Shown here: piece after piece, positions 1-4,690 of the stretch
Position numbering within the stretch: the first letter of the stretch is position 1
Layout: every line of letters begins with the position of its first letter
NCBI GenBank assembly: GCA_047618505.1
Contig: JBLHLB010000120.1
Location: 1-10,594, forward strand
Origin: JBLHLB01 sp047618505
GTDB lineage: Bacteria; Planctomycetota; UBA1135; GCA-002686595
Length of the DNA stretch: 10,594 nucleotides
Direction: 5' to 3'
Position numbers and translations under genes: made by a program
Notes under the pieces: generated by a model
What the model saw: the letters and a program-made list of their open reading frames with translations, nothing else
The model's database searches: none
Told to the model about the DNA's origin: nothing

Positions 1-2
1 GT

Positions 3-110
3 GTCGTGGCCGTGCATAACGAATTCGACCCGGGCTACTGCATGCCCCTATCACTTCAACTTGCAGTCGAACCAGCCGATGCAGCGGACGACGCTTCGCG
101 TCACCGCTGA
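3..110 (+). CDS. C-terminal tail of an unknown cassette protein (5' end outside window)
   Basis: Of the three + frames at the left edge, frame 3 reads as protein-like sequence (VVAVHNEFDPGYCMP and onward) and ends at a TGA at 108-110. That TGA lies inside the attC site at 66-128, in its conserved CCGCTGATCGG segment. The same placement of a stop codon is seen for the gene at 2193-2657, which supports the reading. The last 15 or so residues are therefore encoded by the recombination site. Only 35 residues are visible, so no family can be named. Frame 1 is also open, to 125, but its residues look less like a protein. Confidence 0.4.
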   Translation, partial: VVAVHNEFDPGYCMPLSLQLAVEPADAADDASRHR

Positions 111-128
111 TCGGCAAGGCCGTTAGCC
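66..128 (+). other. attC recombination site 1
   Basis: The R''-like box GTCGAAC (66-72) and the R' box GTTAGCC (122-128) flank an imperfect palindrome. GCCGAT at 75-80 pairs with ATCGGC, and CAGCGG pairs with CCGCTG, leaving one unpaired G between the two left-arm blocks. That extrahelical base is a typical attC structural mark. The tip is a GACGCTTCGCGTC-type hairpin. Recombination is expected between G122 and T123. Confidence 0.9.
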
Positions 129-144
129 ATGCCAACTGATCCTC

Positions 145-522
145 ATGCCCAGCCTGACAGAAAAAGACGCGCTCCGTGCCTATGCTCGGATGATGAACAC
201 TCTCTCGGCAGAGCACATCGCCCCATTGCTCAGCGACGATTTCCGCTACGCATCTCAGTGGGTGTTTGACGAAATTGTATCTCCAGAAGCCTACCTGGAG
301 TACATCGGCACCAAACTCGACAGCATCAGGAACTCAAACGCACGGGTGTGGGCTGAAATGGGCACCTGCCCTCGGGATTGCGTGGTCATGTCGCAGGGCA
401 CACGAGAGGACCTCGTGGCCACGGTCCTCGCCGAAGTCAAAGCCGGGAAGATTGTCCGATTCGACATGTGCTGTGTTCCCCCGCCAGAATCGGCAACGAG
501 AACTGGGGAGTTTCCCGATTGA
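145..522 (+). CDS. NTF2/SnoaL-like cassette protein, 125 aa
   Basis: This small soluble protein has no signal peptide. Its N-terminal half (about residues 5-60, with LTEKDALRAYARMMNTL then LLSDDFRYASQWVF) and a beta-rich end (about residues 68-110, ending in GKIVRFDM) match the pattern of the NTF2-like/SnoaL fold: helices that cap a cone, then a curved sheet. Members of this fold bind small ligands or act as isomerases and hydrolases, but no catalytic residues can be assigned here, so the substrate is unknown. NTF2-like proteins are frequent integron cargo. The ATG at 145 lies 22 bp after the cassette boundary, and the TGA at 520-522 sits directly before attC 2, so the gene fills its cassette. 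No strong Shine-Dalgarno site is seen; translation may depend on readthrough transcription across the array. Confidence 0.75.
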   Translation: MPSLTEKDALRAYARMMNTLSAEHIAPLLSDDFRYASQWVFDEIVSPEAYLEYIGTKLDSIRNSNARVWAEMGTCPRDCVVMSQGTREDLVATVLAEVKAGKIVRFDMCCVPPPESATRTGEFPD

Positions 523-523
523 A

Positions 524-586
524 GGCCAACCCTGCAATGCAACGGATCGGGCTACACCCGACCGCTGATCGCACCAACCGTTAGCC
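524..586 (+). other. attC recombination site 2
   Basis: The R'' box GGCCAAC (524-530) is nearly complementary to the R' box GTTAGCC (580-586). Between them lie a TGCAACGGAT left arm, a tip hairpin CGGGCTACACCCG and the conserved CCGCTGATCG right arm. The site is 63 bp long, with the cut expected after G580. Confidence 0.88.
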
Positions 587-676
587 AGATAGCAAAGAAT
601 CTTCGTAACTGAATCTTGCTGGCAGCAGCATTAATTCTCCTGTTTGTGTCAAGCTGAAGCTCAGCACACTAGATAG

Positions 677-1129
677 ATGTCTCCAACCGAAGATTTAAGT
701 GCCCTCGACGCTCTAATTGATGAGGCCTTCAGTCGGATAAACGAAGTTGGCAATGATCCTTCTATGTTGGAGGAACCCTTTAAAACGATAGTGATCATTA
801 CGGCGGCGCAGGGGCAGATTGACAATGGTGGACTGCGTAGTTTTTTTGAGTGTGATTGGCCAGGAACGCCTTCCTATTCATTGTTTGTAGATGCCTATGA
901 ACGGATTGAATGTCCAAATGAGGCCTCATGCATCCGGCATGCAGTGGATTCGTTTGGTCTTGACTCTCCAGAGATTCATGCGGCAGAGAGGAATGCATAC
1001 ATGGAAGCCCATTTTGATGAGAAGTCACAGTCAGTGGCTGGGTGGGAAGCGAGCGTATGTGGAAATCCAGAAGTGTGGTCTAGCCTTCTTCGGTGGGCAC
1101 TCAAGAATGGTGCTTCTCTGGGCACATAG
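677..1129 (+). CDS. DUF4375/DMP19-like protein, 150 aa
   Basis: This acidic, helical-looking protein has no export signal. The segment around residues 40-58, with IITAAQGQIDNGGLRSFFE, matches the signature of the DUF4375 family, in which an (N/D)NGG motif is followed by an aromatic FF pair. The family includes Neisseria DMP19, described as a DNA-mimic protein; whether this member mimics DNA is unknown, although it is rich in Asp and Glu. The gene is visibly more AT-rich than its neighbours, with many A/T third positions and a run of seven T at 841-847. This suggests a different origin from the adjacent cassettes. It has a roughly 95 bp leader after attC 2, no clear Shine-Dalgarno site before the ATG at 677, and 27 bp between its stop and attC 3. 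The start is the first good ATG; the family call is from motif memory only. Confidence 0.7.
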   Translation: MSPTEDLSALDALIDEAFSRINEVGNDPSMLEEPFKTIVIITAAQGQIDNGGLRSFFECDWPGTPSYSLFVDAYERIECPNEASCIRHAVDSFGLDSPEIHAAERNAYMEAHFDEKSQSVAGWEASVCGNPEVWSSLLRWALKNGASLGT

Positions 1130-1156
1130 TTTAGCTCTCTTCGTAGATAATAAACT

Positions 1157-1217
1157 GGCTAACCAGCCGTTGCAGCGGACGCGCTTCGCGCGCAGATGAT
1201 CGGCGAAGCCGTTAGGC
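1157..1217 (+). other. attC recombination site 3
   Basis: The R'' box GGCTAAC (1157-1163) and R' box GTTAGGC (1211-1217) enclose a classic core: TTGCAGCGGAC, a tip hairpin built on GCGCTTCGCGC, then GATGATCGGC. The site is 61 bp. Its left arm shares the AACCAGCCG-TGCAGCGGACG string with site 1, apart from one base. This is the most canonical site of the series. Confidence 0.93.
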
Positions 1218-1237
1218 AGGGGGAGCTTCATCACCAA

Positions 1238-1245
1238 AAGGAGGT
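1238..1245 (+). promoter_or_regulatory. Strong Shine-Dalgarno site
   Basis: AAGGAGGT ends three bases before the ATG at 1249. It is the only near-perfect ribosome binding site seen among the cassette genes, and it fixes that start. Confidence 0.75.
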
Positions 1246-1248
1246 GTC

Positions 1249-1659
1249 ATGAGAGTTGCGTTCTTAATCATTCTGAGCTGTTTCACTGCGTCGTGTGCTT
1301 CCGTCCGCCAAGGGGAAGCCGATCGAACAGCGGTACTTGCGACCCTCGACTCTTGGAACAGAGGTTGGGCCGAGGCGGATGCTTCAATGGATGTCGCGGA
1401 CTACTCCGAGGATGCCGACTGGACCAATGCTTTTGGCGATCGCTTCCAAGGTCGTGAAGCACTGCGGGAAAGGTTGGAGTTCATCTTCAACCTGGGTTTT
1501 GTCATGGCTGGCAGTTCTTCGAACAACGAGTTCTCTGACGTGACGTTCTTGGCCCCTGATGGGGGATCTTCACATCCATCATCTTCGTGTGCTCCAGCGT
1601 CGCGGGGGATGTGGCGAATCGTGAGTCATCTAATCTCACAAGCTCAGGAGAAGCGGTAG
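1249..1659 (+). CDS. NTF2-like (DUF4440/SgcJ-type) lipoprotein, probably frameshifted
   Basis: Residues 1-16 form a lipoprotein signal peptide with the lipobox ending TASC16. The next part (about residues 24-105, with VLATLDSWNRGWAEAD, then DYSEDADWTNAFGDRFQGRE and DVTFLAPDG) matches the SgcJ/EcaC and DUF4440 branch of the NTF2-like fold, secreted proteins of mostly unknown function. The middle is odd: the frame used for this product gives low-complexity Ser/Pro (SSHPSSS), while frame 2 at about 1565-1605 reads DLHIHHLRVLQRRG, a typical ending for this family. The original frame then resumes with MWRIVSHLISQAQEKR. Two compensating frameshifts, at five-G runs near 1558-1565 and 1604-1608, would explain this. 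About 20 residues expected before HIHHLR also appear to be missing. The gene is either decaying or affected by sequencing errors. It has a strong ribosome binding site and ends 84 bp before attC 4. Confidence 0.65.
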   Translation: MRVAFLIILSCFTASCASVRQGEADRTAVLATLDSWNRGWAEADASMDVADYSEDADWTNAFGDRFQGREALRERLEFIFNLGFVMAGSSSNNEFSDVTFLAPDGGSSHPSSSCAPASRGMWRIVSHLISQAQEKR

Positions 1660-1743
1660 TGGTTTCGTTGGATCCAAGAGCTGAGTGGGATTTTGAGAGG
1701 CTCTCCGGCGTAGACACATCATCCTCGCCATTCGTCATGAGCT

Positions 1744-1804
1744 GCCCGACAAGCCGCTGCAACGGACTGGCTTCGCAGGCCCTTGAGCGGCAAGAGCGTT
1801 GGGC
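1744..1804 (+). other. attC recombination site 4
   Basis: The R''-like box GCCCGAC (1744-1750) and R' box GTTGGGC (1798-1804) are complementary apart from one base. The core is GCTGCAACGGACTGG, a tip around CTTCGC, then CTTGAGCGGC. The site is 61 bp. The core has drifted more than in sites 1 and 3, but the boxes and spacing are intact. Confidence 0.85.
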
Positions 1805-1816
1805 TGACTAGATCTC

Positions 1817-2134
1817 ATGGGACGAATCGAAAAGACCTTCCTTTGCCTAATGGCGTCAATCGCGTTTGCCTTCTGCACGTTCTTGATCGCTGATCTCTTG
1901 GGCGCTGACAGCTCCGAGTTCCGGACGCATCAATGGCAGGAAGAGTTAAAGGAACTTGTCCTCCACTATCAGCTCGGGGAATTCGACACCATGCCCCTTC
2001 CCGATCTCTACGCACTTGGCGTCCAGTATCTGGAGTGGTCTCCAGACATGCCAATTACGGCTGACCGGCGTTCGATGGCAGCTGATCTTCGGAGCTTCCT
2101 CTTGGCCTCAAATGTAGAGTTCTACGTCTTCTAG
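1817..2134 (+). CDS. Unknown single-span membrane protein, 105 aa
   Basis: I do not recognise a family. Residues 8-28 (FLCLMASIAFAFCTFLIADLL) are strongly hydrophobic and form a transmembrane anchor or uncleaved signal. The basic KT/R residues before it suggest the N terminus is inside and the remaining roughly 75 residues lie outside the cytoplasm. That part is acidic and likely helical (QWQEELKELVLHYQL and onward), with a Trp and Tyr pair in QYLEWS. The ATG at 1817 lies 18 bp after the cassette cut site. The TAG at 2132-2134 abuts the degraded attC 5. The frame is clean from start to attC and fills the cassette, which supports a real gene despite the lack of a family. Confidence 0.6.
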   Translation: MGRIEKTFLCLMASIAFAFCTFLIADLLGADSSEFRTHQWQEELKELVLHYQLGEFDTMPLPDLYALGVQYLEWSPDMPITADRRSMAADLRSFLLASNVEFYVF

Positions 2135-2185
2135 TCTTCGGATGCCGCGCTCCGCGCGTCACCAATCATCCGGGCAGCGTTCGAC
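2134..2185 (+). other. Degenerate attC-like site 5
   Basis: The right half is recognisable: a GCGCTCCGCGC tip hairpin, then GTCACCAATCATCCGGGC, and an R'-like box GTTCGAC (2179-2185). The left arm is shortened: GATGC runs directly into CGCGC, without the AGCGGA block seen in the other sites, and the R'' box is at best GTCTTCG. At about 52 bp it is 9-11 bp shorter than its intact neighbours. It is probably a deletion derivative with reduced or lost activity. Confidence 0.55.
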
Positions 2186-2192
2186 ATTCAAG

Positions 2193-2657
2193 ATGAAGTT
2201 GCACTTCCTTATTCTCGTACTAATCCTTGGGACAACGTCGTGCACCGGCTTCGATGTAACGGACGAGCATGGCGACGAAGTCGCTGGTTCGATTCCCGAG
2301 CGAGCGAGCCTGGCACCAGCGGATGTCATTGCGTTCGAGGAGAACCCTTTTCCAGGGCAGACCCACTTCCCCGAGCTCAGAGTTGATCGCACGTACCTAG
2401 AAGATGTTCTTTCCAACTGGCACAGTACCTCCGCCAATCAGTGGCTGCACGGCTACCATCACCTCGCCCTAGAGGATCGGACAGGAACGCTCTCTCTCCG
2501 GGATGAAAGACAGATCCGGTGGATGGTGAGGCCGGGTGGACTGGCAACGCTGAGCTTTCCTGATGGAAGTGTTCTCTATCTGGTGAAGAAACTGTCCAAC
2601 ATCGGAGTCGATGCCGAATCAGTCGATGCAACGGACGGGGCTTCATCCCGCCGCTGA
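2193..2657 (+). CDS. Unknown lipoprotein, 154 aa
   Basis: The ATG at 2193 gives a textbook lipoprotein signal, MKLHFLILVLILGTTSC, with lipid-modified Cys17 and no Asp at +2, so outer-membrane placement is likely if the cell follows the usual sorting rule. A longer reading from 2142 is open but would start inside the attC-like site and would put 17 charged residues before the signal, so I reject it. The mature part has no family I know: an acidic linker, then about residues 60-110 with LEDVLSNWHSTSANQWLHGYHHL, then a beta-rich end (IRWMVRPGGLATLSFPDGSVLYLVKKL). The final 15 or so residues are translated from attC 6, and the TGA at 2655-2657 is the one in its CCGCTGATCGG core. The gene runs 8 bp from the previous R' box and has no visible Shine-Dalgarno site. 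Confidence 0.7.
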   Translation: MKLHFLILVLILGTTSCTGFDVTDEHGDEVAGSIPERASLAPADVIAFEENPFPGQTHFPELRVDRTYLEDVLSNWHSTSANQWLHGYHHLALEDRTGTLSLRDERQIRWMVRPGGLATLSFPDGSVLYLVKKLSNIGVDAESVDATDGASSRR

Positions 2658-2675
2658 TCGGCTACGGCGTTAGGT
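2613..2675 (+). other. attC recombination site 6 (overlaps 3' end of lipoprotein gene)
   Basis: The R' box GTTAGGT (2669-2675) is preceded by CCGCTGATCGGCTACGGC. The left arm reads GTCGATGCAACGGACGGGG, and the tip is GGGCTTCATCCC. The R''-like box is GCCGAAT (2613-2619), giving 63 bp. CAACGG can pair with CCGCTG (one G:T) and CGAT with ATCG, again leaving an unpaired G in the left arm. Confidence 0.88.
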
Positions 2676-2942
2676 GTACACGGAGGAGAACAGGTAGCGG
2701 GAAGATCAAACCAACGATCAACCGAATGGCGCTGCCATGGATTTCCAAGGCCCGTCGACCTAGCAGTTCTCCGCAGTACAGGGACCTTCACGGCCCAGAG
2801 TGGCCTTGGTTGGATAGAGCACCATCGATTTTAAGGCATGAGCCCAAGTCGGAAGAATACGAGACGAAGTCTCAGCGGGCTCTGCAGGGGAACGCCACCC
2901 GCAAGCCACTCCAGACATCCCCCTAACTAGGAAGCAAATCGA

Positions 2943-3317
2943 ATGATCAAGTTTGTCATGTGCATCACCCGTCACCCGAGCATGACGCGTGATGCGTTCA
3001 GCGACTATTGGAGGAACAAGCATGGCCCGTTCTTCCTGACCAACGCTGACAAGAGGGGTGCCAAGAGGGGTGCCAAGAGGTATGTGCAGTCCCACACCCT
3101 TAACACGCCACTTAATGAAGGCCTCAGGGCTTCTAGGGAGATGATGCCTGAGTATGACGGTGTCGCCGAAGTGTGGTTCGAGTCCGAAGAGAGCCTCATG
3201 GCGGGGACGAGCTCCTCCGAAGGGCAGCAATTGGGCGCGGCCTTGCTTGAGGACAAACGCACCTTCATCGATCATTCAAAGTTGTCGGCATTCATTGTCG
3301 AGGAGGTAGACTTCTAG
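2943..3317 (+). CDS. EthD-domain protein, 124 aa
   Basis: The N-terminal pattern (VMCITRHPSMTRDAFSDYW then NKHGP, residues 5-29) and the later YVQSHTL, YDGVAEVWF and SAFIVEE segments fit the EthD domain, a ferredoxin-like dimeric alpha/beta barrel. EthD is named for a protein required in ethyl-tert-butyl-ether degradation, and relatives act on small hydrophobic compounds; the substrate here cannot be inferred. The protein is a single domain with no export signal. Residues 37-46 (KRGAKRGAKR) result from an in-frame 12-bp tandem duplication just before the conserved YVQSHTL strand. The start at 2943 is preceded by a weak AGGAAG at about 2930. An unusually long leader of about 270 bp separates it from the preceding cassette boundary, and I see no convincing gene in that stretch. 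Confidence 0.8.
   Translation: MIKFVMCITRHPSMTRDAFSDYWRNKHGPFFLTNADKRGAKRGAKRYVQSHTLNTPLNEGLRASREMMPEYDGVAEVWFESEESLMAGTSSSEGQQLGAALLEDKRTFIDHSKLSAFIVEEVDF
3051..3080 (+). repeat. 12-bp tandem duplication inside EthD gene
   Basis: AAGAGGGGTGCC occurs at 3051-3062 and again at 3063-3074, followed by a partial third copy, AAGAGG (3075-3080). The repeat keeps the frame and adds the residues KRGA. Confidence 0.9.
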
Positions 3318-3319
3318 AT

Positions 3320-3384
3320 GGCTAATACGCCGCTGCAGATGGACTGCCCTACGGGTCGCGGCTGACTGGCTACAGCTCTTGATC
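3320..3384 (+). other. Degenerate attC-like site 7
   Basis: The R'' box GGCTAAT (3320-3326), the left arm CGCCGCTGCAGATGGAC, a tip CTGCCCTACGGGTCG and the right arm GGCTGACTGGC are all clear and in the expected order. The R' box is altered: where GTTRRRY is expected the sequence reads CTTGATC (3378-3384). Loss of the G at the cut position should impair recombination, so the flanking cassettes may now be fixed together. Confidence 0.65.
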
Positions 3385-3402
3385 GCCCCGCGATCTGCGA
3401 CC

Positions 3403-3981
3403 ATGAACAGCTTCACCAAGCTCCTCAAGGAAGTCCGCGCCTGCACAATCTGTGAAGAATCGCTTCACGATGGTGTTAGGCCCGTCCTTCAAGTGCATCC
3501 GGAGGCTCGTGTGCTGATTGCAGGGCAAGCTCCAGGTAGAAAGGTGCATGAGTCGGGCATTCCCTTCGAAGATGCCAGCGGAGATAGGCTTCGCAGTTGG
3601 ATGGGGGTGTCACGGGAGACGTTCTATGATCCAAGGAAAGTTGCCATTCTGCCCATGGGTTTCTGCTTCCCAGGAACTGGCAAGTCTGGCGATCTTGCTC
3701 CGCGCAAGGAATGTGAGCCTGCCTGGCGTGCATCGATACTTGAGCATCTGGATCAGGTGGACTTGACCCTAGTGATCGGAGCCTATGCCCAGGCCCACTA
3801 CTTCCCATCCAAGGCTCAATCGGTCACTGAGAACGTCAAGGATTGGCAGAGGTTCTTGCCGGGAATCATCCCCCTTCCACACCCTAGTCCCAGGAACAAT
3901 ATTTGGCTCCGACGCAACCCATGGTTTGAGGATGAGCTGCTTCCCGATCTAAAGGTTCGGGTAAGGGGTGCTTTAAAATGA
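3403..3981 (+). CDS. Uracil-DNA glycosylase superfamily protein, 192 aa
   Basis: The protein shows the two hallmark motifs of the UDG fold: GQAPG (residues 41-45), which replaces the catalytic-loop motif of classical enzymes, and HPSPRN (160-165), which corresponds to the minor-groove HPS loop. Further segments typical of this uncharacterised COG1573-related branch are HESGIPFEDASGDRLRSW (49-66), ILPMGFCFPG (82-91) and WLRRNPWFE (168-176). Base excision of uracil or another damaged base in DNA is the family role. An early CTIC pair (14-17) recalls Fe-S-binding UDG families, but a four-Cys cluster cannot be confirmed. The ATG at 3403 is preferred; a TTG at 3379 would start inside the attC remnant. 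The TGA at 3979-3981 overlaps an ATG at 3978 (ATGA), so the following lipoprotein reading frame may be translationally coupled. No attC separates the two. Length suits a single-domain UDG. Confidence 0.85.
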   Translation: MNSFTKLLKEVRACTICEESLHDGVRPVLQVHPEARVLIAGQAPGRKVHESGIPFEDASGDRLRSWMGVSRETFYDPRKVAILPMGFCFPGTGKSGDLAPRKECEPAWRASILEHLDQVDLTLVIGAYAQAHYFPSKAQSVTENVKDWQRFLPGIIPLPHPSPRNNIWLRRNPWFEDELLPDLKVRVRGALK

Positions 3982-4007
3982 GGCGGCCTAGGAGTTATTG
4001 GAGCGAC

Positions 4008-4381
4008 ATGTCCCGACCCAGTTCAATTCTAGCGTTGCTCGGAATCGCCCTAGCATCATGCGGCGACTTCCCGCAATCGGACGAGGGGATGACAAGTGAG
4101 CAGACGATCTCAGAGTTGGCCGAGGCCGATCGCGGGCGACTAGCTGCGCAAAGAGCAGTCGTTGAGGCGTTGATTGCAGGCGACAGCGAGAGCCATCGTA
4201 AGTACGAGACCGCGGATACAGGGAGCGGCGTCTCGCACTGCTGCTGGTCAGAGAGCAATCGATGGCATCAAACGGCGATAACGGTCTTCTTGTCACCTGG
4301 AGTCGTTTTCGTCCGTACGATGTTGCGTTGAAGAGTGAACCCGGTGATGCAGACGGACGTCACTTTGGCTTTCTGCACTGA
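4008..4381 (+). pseudogene. Lipoprotein gene, apparently frameshifted (intact frame ends at 4331)
   Basis: From the ATG at 4008 the product begins with a lipoprotein signal ending LASC, then an acidic, helical stretch (ISELAEADRGRLAAQRAVVEALIAGD). An ATG at 3978 is in the same frame and overlaps the UDG stop, but it adds ten residues with no role in the signal. This frame continues to 4331, but its last third (SGVSHCCWSESNRWHQ and onward) looks unlike the rest. Frame 2, open from 4202, reads RRLALLLVREQSMASNG, then GLLVTWSRFRPYDVAL, and ends at TGA 4379-4381 inside attC 8, where other cassette genes in this array end. A single-base deletion between about 4199 and 4240 would join the two halves into one protein of about 124 residues. 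I recognise no family. It shares the cassette with the UDG gene. Alternatively the 107-residue product ending at 4331 is what is made. Confidence 0.55.
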
Positions 4382-4399
4382 TCACCCACAACGTTGGGC
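4334..4399 (+). other. attC recombination site 8 (variant core)
   Basis: The R'' box AGTGAAC (4334-4340) and the R' box GTTGGGC (4393-4399) flank the pairs GTGAT/ATCAC and GCAGA/TCTGC, with ACTG unpaired on the right arm. The left-arm TGCAGACGGAC matches the series, while the tip and right arm differ from the others. The length is 66 bp. The cut is expected after G4393. Confidence 0.78.
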
Positions 4400-4690
4400 A
4401 TGTCTAGATTTTCCCCAAGAATACGAGGAGTGATAAGACGGATGTTTTTTGACACGCACGACAGAAAGTCACTGCGGCTGATGCGGAAGGAGCTGATGCG
4501 AATCGAACACAAGATCGATCTCCTCCTGAACCACGCAGGCCTGGCCTACGACCCCTATGTAGCTGTTTCAGAGTCGGTCGCTGCAGCGCTAGAGGCCGGT
4601 CGCAAGATCGAAGCCATCAAGATCTATCGAGCGGAGACCGGCGCCGGTCTACGAGAGGCCAAGGAGTACGTCGAGTCGATTGCGGATTGA
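4400..4690 (+). CDS. Small protein with ribosomal L7/L12 C-terminal-like module, 96 aa
   Basis: Residues 55-95 (VSESVAAALEAGRKIEAIKIY, then RAETGAGLREAKEYVESI) match the alpha/beta C-terminal module of ribosomal protein L7/L12, with the KIEAIKxYRxxTGxGLxEAKxxVE pattern. The front is not ribosomal: residues 1-20 are basic (RIRGVIRRMFF) and residues 24-46 form a charged helix or short coiled coil (LMRKELMRIEHKIDLLLNHAGL). This architecture is common in stand-alone L7/L12-like proteins of unknown role, and it is not the ribosomal stalk protein. A TTG at 4394 within the R' box and an ATG at 4442 are alternative starts; I chose the ATG at 4400, immediately after attC 8. The TGA is at 4688-4690. 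No attC is recognisable afterwards, making this the probable last cassette of the array. Confidence 0.78.
   Translation: MSRFSPRIRGVIRRMFFDTHDRKSLRLMRKELMRIEHKIDLLLNHAGLAYDPYVAVSESVAAALEAGRKIEAIKIYRAETGAGLREAKEYVESIAD

Larger units (their letters stand above)
1..4690 (+). mobile_element. Integron gene-cassette array (integrase not in window)
   Basis: Eight attC-like sites, each about 52-66 bp, separate short genes that all read on the + strand and belong to unrelated families, which is the hallmark of an integron or an attC cluster lacking its integrase. Using the G|TT cut in each R' box, cassette boundaries fall near 122/123, 580/581, 1211/1212, 1798/1799, 2179/2180, 2669/2670, 3378/3379 and 4393/4394. 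Gene orientation implies that any intI/attI would lie left of position 1. No recombinase gene is visible in the window. The last cassette (4394 onward) has no clear attC, so the right border is placed at the end of its gene. The array call is firm; its exact right edge is inferred. Confidence 0.9.

Noticed and set aside
2726..2926. 66-residue + strand frame before the EthD gene
   Set aside because: Its Ser/Pro/Arg-rich composition, lack of a ribosome binding site and lack of any recognisable domain make it a chance frame.
2760..3275. 171-residue minus-strand frame opposite the EthD gene
   Set aside because: It lies antisense to a well-supported EthD gene, has no start signal, and its residues show no family pattern.
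1..4690. CRISPR array as an explanation for the repeated motifs
   Set aside because: The repeats are imperfect, self-complementary, 52-66 bp long and spaced by whole genes of varied length, which fits attC sites and not CRISPR repeats.
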